From: a virus
Reading direction: 5' to 3' (one strand)
Virus record (IMG/VR): IMGVR_UViG_3300017971_001825
Location: 1-44,566 of that record
Length of the DNA stretch: 44,566 nucleotides
Within the stretch, counting starts at the first letter, position 1, and each line of letters opens with the position of its first letter. Below, in pieces: positions 33,449 to 40,134 of the stretch. The notes below the pieces were generated by a model that was not told the DNA's origin, did not search any database, and saw only the letters and a program-made list of their open reading frames with translations. The translations under genes were made by a program, and so were the position numbers.

Positions 33449-36214
33449 ATGCCAGACAATAAAGTATTCGTATCACCAGGTGTTTTCACATCAGAAAAAG
33501 ACTTAACATTTGTAGCACAACAGGTTGGTGTTACAACTTTAGGTGTTGTTGGTGAAACTGTTAAGGGTCCAGCCTTTGAGCCAATCTTCATTACAGACTA
33601 TGAAGAATTCGTCGCAATTTTCGGTGGACAAAATCCGGCTAAGTTCGGAAATAACAAACCAAAGTACGAGGTACCATATATCTCAAGAAATTATTTAAGT
33701 GAATCAAACCAATTGTTTGTTACACGTATTTTAGGTTTGACAGGGTATGACGCTGGTTCAGCTTGGATGATTACAGCTGACGCTAACTATGACCCATCAA
33801 CAATCGTTGGAGGTTCGGCAACGACTTCAACATATACAGCAGACTTCACAGGTTCAACTTATGGTAACTTTAGTGACCCTAACGCTGAAGCACTATACAA
33901 CCTAGGATTATTCCCTAACGGACCAACATTAACTACTTCAGATATTCCAACCGATACTGAGACTTACCCTGAGGGTATTGTATTCACAAAGATTGGTTCA
34001 TCTTTCACAGGTACGTCAGCTACAGCGACACAAACATCAGTTACAGGTCTAACAGGAACAATTTCAGGTACAGTTACTACATACACAGCAACTGAATATA
34101 CTGAGTGGGAAGGTAAGATATTAGCGATGTTAAGGTCTAGAGCTGATTACTTAGTTGATACATTAGAATTTAGAACTGACCAATCAAGTGGTGGTGTAGT
34201 ATTGAACACAACAACTAACACTGACCCATTAGCGTCATTCACATTATCAGCAACAACTTCAGGTGGAACTAACACAGTTGCTTACAATGTATCATTTGAT
34301 ACTTCTTCAAGAAATTATATCACAAGAGTACTTGGAACAGATTGTTTCGATAAGGAAGGTATGATTTTCGTTGAGGAACACTATCCAGCAATGATGGAAC
34401 ATATGATAGCTAACAACTACATTTTAGGTGTTAACGCTTCATTAACATATACTACAGGATTTAATAACTACAAACAACCATACCAAACTCCTGAGACTCC
34501 TTGGGTTGTTTCGGAACTTCGTGGTAACGTTATTGATAAGTTATTCAAATTCATTTCTATCTCTGACGGTTCAGCGGCGAACAAGGAGATTAAAATTTCA
34601 ATCCAAAACATTAAACTTGATACTAAGGAGTTTGACGTTGTGGTTAGAGAGTTCGGTGACACTGATAGAAGACCTTCAATTATTGAAAGTTTCCGTAAGT
34701 GTTCTATGGACCCTGAAAGTGATAGATATATCGCAAGAATCATCGGTACAGCTGATGGTGATTTCGAGTTGAGAAGTAGATACATTATGGTAGTTGCTAA
34801 CCCTAACGCACCAATCGACGCATTCCCAGCAGGATTTGATGGGTACATTGTTAGAGATTACGCGGCAGGTATTCAAGCACCATCCCCAATCTACAAAACA
34901 GATTACGACCCAACAGCGGAGAAAATCAAGAAAGTATATCTTGGTCTTACAAACACTGAGGGTATCGACCAAAACCTATTCAATTGGAAAGGATATACTA
35001 ACGATAGTTCACCTAACCAATGGACAGCAATGACTAAAGGATTCCACATGGATAAGGACGCAGCAATCGCTGGTAACTATGAAGTTGGATGTTGTGAATT
35101 TAGAACGGTTGCGGGAATTCAAGGTACGGATTATGAATCAATCTTCGCGAGAAAGTTCACGTTCGCACCACAATTAGGATTTGATGGTTGGAACTGTTAT
35201 AGAGAAAACAGAACAAACACAGACAGATATAGAGTTGGTAAACTTGGTTTTACTGACGGATTGTTAACAGGAGAGTTCGAACAATTAGGACCTCAAGAAG
35301 GTACTTCTGACTTCTACGCTTATTTAGAAGGAATCAGAACATTCGAAAACCCTGAATCAGTAAACATCAACGTGTTCACGGTAACTAACGTGGATTACGC
35401 TGATAACAATGACCTTGTGACTGAAACAATTGATATGATTGAAGAAGAAAGAGCTGACTCAATCTATCTATTGACAGCACCTGAAGGTGTAACCTACGAT
35501 AACACTGTTCAATTAACAGGATTAGGGTTTAACACTTCTGAGGTATTCTCAGCAGAAGACATTGTTGACCTACTTGAATTAGCGGACATCGATAGTAACT
35601 ACACAGCCACTTATTGGCCATGGATTCAGTCTAGAGATAGTGAGAACAATGTAAATGTTTGGTTACCACCTACGTATGAGGTTACACGTAACTTAGCATT
35701 AACAGATAATGTATCCTTCCCATGGTTCGCTACGGCTGGTTACACTAGAGGTCTTACAAACGCTATTCAAGCAAGAGTTAAACTTACTGAAGAACAAAGA
35801 GATGAACTATATGAAGGTAGAATTAACCCAATGGCTACATTCTCTGACCAAGGAGTTGTAATTTGGGGTAACAAAAACCTACAAGTTAGAGATTCAGCTC
35901 TTGATAGATTGAACGTAAGAAGATTATTACTACAAACTAGAAAACTGATTTCAGCAGTAGCGGTTAGGCTACTATTCGAACAAAATGACCAAATTGTAAG
36001 AAACCAATTCTTAAACCTTGTTAACCCTATTTTGGATAACATTAGAAAAGAAAGGGGTATTACAGACTTTAGAGTAGTACTTTCAGATGACCCTGAAGAA
36101 ATCGATAGAAACGAGATGAGAGGAAAGATTTTCTTGAAACCTATCCCAGCTCTTGAATATATCATAATTGAATTTAACGTAACTCCTACGGGAGCATCGT
36201 TTGACGATATCTAA
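33449..36214 (+). CDS. Tail sheath protein (T4 gp18-like)
   Basis: The 921-residue protein has the sheath signature at both ends. It opens KVFVSPGVFTSEKDLTFVAQ, then GVVGETVKGPAFEPIFITDYEEF and IFGG, as in gp18-type proteins. The C-terminal domain has RLNVRRLLLQTRKLISAVAVRLLFEQND, then LDNIRKERGITDFRVVLSDD, the hexamer-forming strand. Between lie variable domains, making it about 260 residues longer than T4 gp18 (659). Hexamers of this protein form the contractile tail. It follows a late box, and is followed by a strong terminator. Confidence 0.95.
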   Translation: MPDNKVFVSPGVFTSEKDLTFVAQQVGVTTLGVVGETVKGPAFEPIFITDYEEFVAIFGGQNPAKFGNNKPKYEVPYISRNYLSESNQLFVTRILGLTGYDAGSAWMITADANYDPSTIVGGSATTSTYTADFTGSTYGNFSDPNAEALYNLGLFPNGPTLTTSDIPTDTETYPEGIVFTKIGSSFTGTSATATQTSVTGLTGTISGTVTTYTATEYTEWEGKILAMLRSRADYLVDTLEFRTDQSSGGVVLNTTTNTDPLASFTLSATTSGGTNTVAYNVSFDTSSRNYITRVLGTDCFDKEGMIFVEEHYPAMMEHMIANNYILGVNASLTYTTGFNNYKQPYQTPETPWVVSELRGNVIDKLFKFISISDGSAANKEIKISIQNIKLDTKEFDVVVREFGDTDRRPSIIESFRKCSMDPESDRYIARIIGTADGDFELRSRYIMVVANPNAPIDAFPAGFDGYIVRDYAAGIQAPSPIYKTDYDPTAEKIKKVYLGLTNTEGIDQNLFNWKGYTNDSSPNQWTAMTKGFHMDKDAAIAGNYEVGCCEFRTVAGIQGTDYESIFARKFTFAPQLGFDGWNCYRENRTNTDRYRVGKLGFTDGLLTGEFEQLGPQEGTSDFYAYLEGIRTFENPESVNINVFTVTNVDYADNNDLVTETIDMIEEERADSIYLLTAPEGVTYDNTVQLTGLGFNTSEVFSAEDIVDLLELADIDSNYTATYWPWIQSRDSENNVNVWLPPTYEVTRNLALTDNVSFPWFATAGYTRGLTNAIQARVKLTEEQRDELYEGRINPMATFSDQGVVIWGNKNLQVRDSALDRLNVRRLLLQTRKLISAVAVRLLFEQNDQIVRNQFLNLVNPILDNIRKERGITDFRVVLSDDPEEIDRNEMRGKIFLKPIPALEYIIIEFNVTPTGASFDDI

Positions 36215-36221
36215 AAATTAC

Positions 36222-36260
36222 AGGAGAATCGGACTAAATAAGGTCCTTTTCTCCTTTTTT
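36222..36260 (+). terminator. Terminator after the tail sheath
   Basis: A long hairpin with arms AGGAGAA / TTCTCCT, an inner GGAC / GTCC pairing and an AT-rich loop, followed by a T run. The next late box begins 4 bases later. Confidence 0.85.
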
Positions 36261-36263
36261 TAC

Positions 36264-36273
36264 ATATTTATTA
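36264..36273 (+). promoter_or_regulatory. Late-promoter-like box
   Basis: ATATTTATTA, 14 bases before the ATG at 36288, right behind the sheath terminator. Exact consensus. Confidence 0.6.
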
Positions 36274-36287
36274 AAAAACAATAAAAC

Positions 36288-36524
36288 ATGTCTACAATTA
36301 TTAAGAAAAAAGATTTGGACCTAGTTGTTGAAAACACTCTTAAGGAAGCTGGTTTGGTTACCGAGACTGTTGAAAAAAAGACTATCGAGGACGTTGAAAA
36401 AGACGTTGTTAATGAGTCTGTAAGTAACTTGGTTAACGAAATGAATAAAGATAATACAATCACTGAAGGTCTATCTAAAGAGAAAGAAAACTTCATGAGA
36501 TTCATAAACTACAACAATTACTAA
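36288..36524 (+). CDS. Small acidic protein, possible prohead core component
   Basis: A 78-residue helical, acidic protein. It opens MSTIIKKKDLDLVVENTLKE-AGL, with L-K-E before Ala as in T4 prohead-protease sites, and has a second (I-T-E before Gly) at about residue 60. Small acidic proteins with several such sites, such as T4 gp67, are cut to peptides during head maturation. That comparison is a guess based on size, charge and site. It lies between the sheath and the repeat protein, with the promoter at 36264. Confidence 0.6.
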   Translation: MSTIIKKKDLDLVVENTLKEAGLVTETVEKKTIEDVEKDVVNESVSNLVNEMNKDNTITEGLSKEKENFMRFINYNNY

Positions 36525-36536
36525 AAACCAATATAA

Positions 36537-37184
36537 ATGGCTAAGAAAAGATATAAAATTAGAAAAGAACAACTTGAGAGAGTTGTTGAATCATTTGTAA
36601 TGGAGTCTGCAGCTCCTGAAGCTAAGAAACACGTTAAGGGTGGTCTTGGAGATAAAATGGTAGACAAAAGAAGTAACACTAAAGACGCTCCTGAAAAGGA
36701 TTGGGGTCTTAATGATGAACCTTCTCACGCACCTGAAGCTAAGAAACACATCAAGAACAAGATGGATGGTAAGATGGTAGAAAAGAGAAGTAACTCTAAA
36801 TCAGCTACTACAACTGAAAAGAAGAAAATGAAACACGCTCCTGAGGCTAAGAAACATGTTAAAGGAACTGTATCAGAATCAACTGAACTTACAGAAGAAG
36901 AATTAAACGAGTTCTTCGGTGGTAGAAAGAGAAGAAAAAAGGCTCTAGAAGACGATTTCAAACTTAAAGCTAGATTGTGGAGAAAGAAAGGTGTTATCGG
37001 AGCAATGACTAGAACTGATTTCCTAGAATTCATGGCAGCAGCTGAAGAAGATGATTACGAAGGAAAAGTCGGATTAGATAAAGAAAATGGTAAACTTGTT
37101 TACAGAAACGCTGACGATGTTAATTGGGCTGGATTAGGTCTTAACAGAAGTGGTTCTTTCGGTGGAACAGGTACAGGTGGATAA
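36537..37184 (+). CDS. Lysine-rich repeat protein, probable head-internal
   Basis: A 215-residue basic protein. Its N-terminus MAKKRYKIRKEQLERVVESFVME-SAAPE resembles the leaders of its neighbours (here V-M-E before Ser). Three copies of APEAKKHVKG lie at residues 26-35, 65-74 and 101-110. Two are followed by a KMV(D/E)KRSN(T/S)K segment. A third site T-E-L-T-E lies at about 116-120. The C-terminal half is charged, then ends with a glycine-rich tail. Basic repeats with DNA-compatible charge suggest packaging with the genome. It ends just before the terminator at 37208. Confidence 0.65.
   Translation: MAKKRYKIRKEQLERVVESFVMESAAPEAKKHVKGGLGDKMVDKRSNTKDAPEKDWGLNDEPSHAPEAKKHIKNKMDGKMVEKRSNSKSATTTEKKKMKHAPEAKKHVKGTVSESTELTEEELNEFFGGRKRRKKALEDDFKLKARLWRKKGVIGAMTRTDFLEFMAAAEEDDYEGKVGLDKENGKLVYRNADDVNWAGLGLNRSGSFGGTGTGG
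36612..36863 (+). repeat. Three-copy coding repeat APEAKKHVKG
   Basis: The product has three copies of APEAKK-H-(V/I)-K spaced 39 and 36 residues apart, two with a downstream KMV(D/E)KRSN(T/S)K. The DNA repeats are diverged, so this is an old duplication within the gene. Confidence 0.7.
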
Positions 37185-37207
37185 TCACCTACAAAGATAC
37201 AAGAAGA

Positions 37208-37233
37208 CCTCCCATAGTGTGGGAGGTTTTTTT
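37208..37233 (+). terminator. Rho-independent terminator
   Basis: CCTCCCA / TGGGAGG arms of 7 bp with a 5-base loop, then seven T, ending the 36288-37184 transcript. It lies between that gene and the convergent membrane-protein gene. Confidence 0.88.
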
Positions 37234-37238
37234 ATGCT

Positions 37239-37607
37239 TTAATATTCGATTTTATCAACGTATTTCTTAACCAAGTACTCATTACTAGTATCAATGATAC
37301 CACTTTCCTTGTAGAATAATACAGACATCTTAAATGAGATTAATGCCGTCTTCTTATCATTACCTTTCCTGTTTAAAACGAAAAATAATACTATAGACGG
37401 AATAAAGAAGAATAAAGAGATAAACCCACCGAAGACTAATGTGGCAAGTGTAGCAAGAACGGTTGTGATAATGAAATGTCCAAGGATGTTTTTAAACGAC
37501 TTGTTAGACTTATTAATATTATCAACACGTTCACACAATTCCATTTGTAACAACTCAATTTCTGAATAGTTGTTAATGTCTTCGTCTGTTAAATCTTTTA
37601 TTCTCAT
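37239..37607 (-). CDS. Small two-helix membrane protein
   Basis: A 122-residue protein (from the ATG at 37607; a TTG-initiated form would add 10 residues). The N-terminal 55 residues are soluble and helical (IELLQMELCERVDNINKSNK). Two transmembrane helices follow (FIITTVLATLATLVFGGFI, LFFFIPSIVLFFVLN) and then a charged C-terminus. Function unknown; a holin-type or membrane-anchor role is possible. It runs opposite to the late genes and has no late box. Confidence 0.65.
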   Translation of the reverse strand: MRIKDLTDEDINNYSEIELLQMELCERVDNINKSNKSFKNILGHFIITTVLATLATLVFGGFISLFFFIPSIVLFFVLNRKGNDKKTALISFKMSVLFYKESGIIDTSNEYLVKKYVDKIEY

Positions 37608-37645
37608 ATATACTTTATTTTTAATGGTCAATACCAATATATGAA

Positions 37646-37655
37646 ATATTTATTA
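37646..37655 (+). promoter_or_regulatory. Late-promoter-like box
   Basis: ATATTTATTA within AAATATTTATTAATAAA, 14 bases before the ATG at 37670. It probably starts the transcript of the 37670-41873 cluster. Confidence 0.6.
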
Positions 37656-37669
37656 ATAAACAAAAAAAT

Positions 37670-37978
37670 ATGAAAACTTTTAAAAAATTCTTCATGTGGT
37701 TAGCACTAACTAATTTAGGAAGGATAATCGGTTCCTTTCTATTAGGTGTGTCATTTTTTGCTCTTTCCAATAAGACGTATGAAATGGGTAAAGATACCCT
37801 GTCAAACGTGTTTTTATACACTGCAATAGTATTCGGGACTATCTTAATGGGTCACTTTTTAGTTATGATGGCTTACGCATGGGTTATTAATCCATTACGT
37901 GATTATTGTAGTTATAAGGGTAAAGGTAAGAAATTTTGTAAAATCTTCTGTAAGAAATGTAACAATGAGGAGGTTTAA
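37670..37978 (+). CDS. Small membrane protein
   Basis: A 102-residue protein with a basic N-terminus MKTFKKFFMWLALTNLGRIIG and two hydrophobic helices (IIGSFLLGVSFFALS and VFLYTAIVFGTILMGHFLVMMAYAWVI). A cysteine-rich basic tail (CSYKGKGKKFCKIFCKKC) would lie at the cytoplasmic side, and its four cysteines could bind metal. It overlaps the next gene by 14 bases. Two-helix size is compatible with a holin, but nothing proves it. Confidence 0.65.
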   Translation: MKTFKKFFMWLALTNLGRIIGSFLLGVSFFALSNKTYEMGKDTLSNVFLYTAIVFGTILMGHFLVMMAYAWVINPLRDYCSYKGKGKKFCKIFCKKCNNEEV

Positions 37979-38486
37979 GGTTCACACAATTAAAGAAGGT
38001 AAACATAGGGCTAATAAACCTAGATTGAGACTTTATTGGAATAAAAAGAGGATGGCATATGACGTTCTCTTTACTAACTCTTGTTTGTATGAAACAAAAG
38101 ACCCAAAGAACCAAAAAGATATTAATAAATTGTTCGGTTTTTCCTTTGGGTTACATCATAAAAACTCGGTTAGATTTGGTTGGAGAGATAATGGTGTTGG
38201 TAAGATAGATTTAATGGCGTACATTTATCGTAACGGAAAGAGGATTAATGAGTGGGATGAAAGTATTTATATAGAGACTGTTGATGTTAACACACCGTAT
38301 AGAATGGAAATAAGTGTCGGTGGTGGTAACTTTATGTTTACCGTACTCAGAGACAGTAAGATTGTAGGAGCAACAATAATCAAACATGGGAAACTATTCC
38401 CTATAGGTTATCATCTAAACCCGTATTTTGGTGGGGATGAAAAGGCCCCACATGATATGGATATAGAATTGTACAGAATATTATGA
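37965..38486 (+). CDS. Beta-sandwich (lectin-like) protein with short leader
   Basis: A 173-residue protein. I chose the ATG at 37965, which overlaps the previous gene by 14 bases; an upstream in-frame start at 37899 would lie deep in that gene. The N-terminus MRRFKVHTIKE-GKH has an I-K-E-G site like its neighbours' leaders. The body is a beta-sandwich (RLRLYWNKKRMAYDVLF, RFGWRDNGVGKIDLMAYIY, MEISVGGGNFMFTVL) ending in a GYHLNPYFGGDEKAPHD segment common to uncharacterised Bacteroidota proteins. Function unknown; a glycan-binding fold is possible. Confidence 0.65.
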   Translation: MRRFKVHTIKEGKHRANKPRLRLYWNKKRMAYDVLFTNSCLYETKDPKNQKDINKLFGFSFGLHHKNSVRFGWRDNGVGKIDLMAYIYRNGKRINEWDESIYIETVDVNTPYRMEISVGGGNFMFTVLRDSKIVGATIIKHGKLFPIGYHLNPYFGGDEKAPHDMDIELYRIL

Positions 38487-39262
38487 GAAAAGATAGATTA
38501 ACTAATAAGGATATTAATAGACTCGTTAGACGAATTATTAAAGAAAATAATGAAGAAGACGAGGAATGGTCTAATTGGGGTGATGAAAGTGGTGAATGGA
38601 GTTGGTTTGAGGACCAATTCGGTTTCAACCAAGAAAATTCTTATAAAGAGAAAACCCAAGAGGAACTTGAGATTCTTAGGTATAAAAACGTTAAGAGTGG
38701 TGATGTTTTAATAATACACCCTGATGATAGAACAACGGATTTCCTTAAACCTTGTTACGAAGGTATGGACGCTACTATTCTAACACAACATGATGAGTTT
38801 TATAATCTAGCTGAAACCATGAAGAGACATAATAGGATTATTATGATGGGTCACGGTTCACCAGGTGGTTTGTTCATGCCAAGAATAGAGGGTATAGAAC
38901 AGGATGAAAATGGTGAGTTATTCGAGTATGTAGATTACTCAATCAATGACTCATACTCTCCAATCTTAAGAGAGAAACGTACAGTATGTGTTTGGTGTAA
39001 CGCTGATAAGTTTGTTGTACCACAAGATTTACATGGTTTTTACACAGGTATGGTTATATCTGAACTTTGTGAGGCTGATTATTGTGACGTTAGAGGGTGT
39101 GACCCAAGACAGTTAGAAGAATCGAATACCACATTTACTATGGGATTAAAAGAAGCTTTAAAAGTGGATGGACCAGAGTCTGTAAGGATTTTCAAAGAGA
39201 TTTACAATAACCCAAAAAACCCAATCATGGTTTATAACAATAGACGACTTTATTTTAGATAA
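38483..39262 (+). CDS. Caspase/CHAT-like (clan CD) protein with leader
   Basis: A 259-residue protein. Its N-terminus MRKDRLTNKDINRLVRRIIKE-NNE is a basic helix ending in I-K-E. A tryptophan-rich acidic linker follows. From about residue 70 the fold has alternating strands, IIMMGHGSPGGLF (His124) and RTVCVWCNADKF (Cys169 and Cys172). The G-H-G, then a strand ending in Cys, is the His-Cys dyad arrangement of clan CD peptidases such as CHAT, caspases and gingipain. Substrate and activity are unknown. It overlaps the previous stop by 4 bases and ends three bases before the HAD gene. A head-packaged protease is the inference. Confidence 0.6.
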   Translation: MRKDRLTNKDINRLVRRIIKENNEEDEEWSNWGDESGEWSWFEDQFGFNQENSYKEKTQEELEILRYKNVKSGDVLIIHPDDRTTDFLKPCYEGMDATILTQHDEFYNLAETMKRHNRIIMMGHGSPGGLFMPRIEGIEQDENGELFEYVDYSINDSYSPILREKRTVCVWCNADKFVVPQDLHGFYTGMVISELCEADYCDVRGCDPRQLEESNTTFTMGLKEALKVDGPESVRIFKEIYNNPKNPIMVYNNRRLYFR

Positions 39263-39264
39263 AC

Positions 39265-40134
39265 ATGAAAAAGAAATTTATATTAACAGAAGGTCAAATA
39301 AAAAGACTAAAGAGAGATTTACTTGAGATGAAGATGAGGTCTTACATCTTTGACTGGGATGACAACATATTGTATATGCCTACAACAATTAAAATGGATA
39401 AGAAAGAGGGTGACCAATGGGTACCTATCGATGTTCCAACAGATGAGTTCGCTCATGTAAGGACTAATCCTGAATATAGACTTAGAGATAATGACGCTGG
39501 TAAGGCTTTTATCGACTTTAGAAAAACAGATTCGTTTTTAAGGGATGCGGAAGAAGCTATACACCAAGGAAGTTTTGCTCCGAGTGCTGATAAATTTAAA
39601 GAAGCATTAATATACGGAAATCGTTTTGGTATTAACACCGCAAGGGGACATAAACCTGAGGCATTAAAACAAGGTGTTAGACTGTATATAAACATGGTAT
39701 TCTCTGATGAGGAAAAAGAGGAAATGGTAAAGAATATCAGAGAACAACTACACTTAACGAAAGGATTAAACGATGAACAAGTTATTGACTTATATTTGGA
39801 TGAGATGGGAGAGTACTATCCCGTGTCTAGCGAAGAATTCGGTGAAAGATTTGGTTTGGAGACCTCAGGTGGAGCAGCAAATCCAGAACACGCAAAACAA
39901 GTCGCAATCGAACACTTCGTCAAAAAAATCTTAAGAAACGTAAAGAAATTAGTGGAAAGTGGTAAATACACAAAAATGTCAGTTGGTTTCTCAGATGATG
40001 ATATTAGAAATGTTAAAGCTGTAGAGTCTTTCATTGAACACCAATTAACTAAGATGTACCCTGAAATCCATTTTGTGGTTTATGACACTTCAGAAAAGGG
40101 TTATAACAAAATGTGGGTTGAGAGGACTGATTAA
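39265..40134 (+). CDS. HAD-like phosphatase/nucleotidase with leader
   Basis: The 289-residue protein opens MKKKFILTE-GQIKRLKRDLLE and then SYIFDWDDNILYMPT (Asp30-x-Asp32, HAD motif I with Asp33-Asn34). GINTARGHKPEAL (Thr125) fits motif II, and SVGFSDDDIRNVKAVE (Asp244-246) fits motif IV. T4 PseT-like 3'-phosphatase domains have this arrangement, so a phosphatase on nucleotides or nucleic-acid ends is possible. The leader's L-T-E-G is a fit to the packaging pattern. It overlaps the next start by one base. Confidence 0.72.
   Translation: MKKKFILTEGQIKRLKRDLLEMKMRSYIFDWDDNILYMPTTIKMDKKEGDQWVPIDVPTDEFAHVRTNPEYRLRDNDAGKAFIDFRKTDSFLRDAEEAIHQGSFAPSADKFKEALIYGNRFGINTARGHKPEALKQGVRLYINMVFSDEEKEEMVKNIREQLHLTKGLNDEQVIDLYLDEMGEYYPVSSEEFGERFGLETSGGAANPEHAKQVAIEHFVKKILRNVKKLVESGKYTKMSVGFSDDDIRNVKAVESFIEHQLTKMYPEIHFVVYDTSEKGYNKMWVERTD

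Noticed and set aside
34468-34972. Overlapping ORFs on both strands inside the tail sheath gene
   Set aside because: The sheath frame continues unbroken and has conserved ends; the others are shadows.
37899-37964. N-terminal extension of the 37965 protein
   Set aside because: It would lie entirely within the previous membrane-protein gene; the ATG at 37965 has the short overlap usual here.
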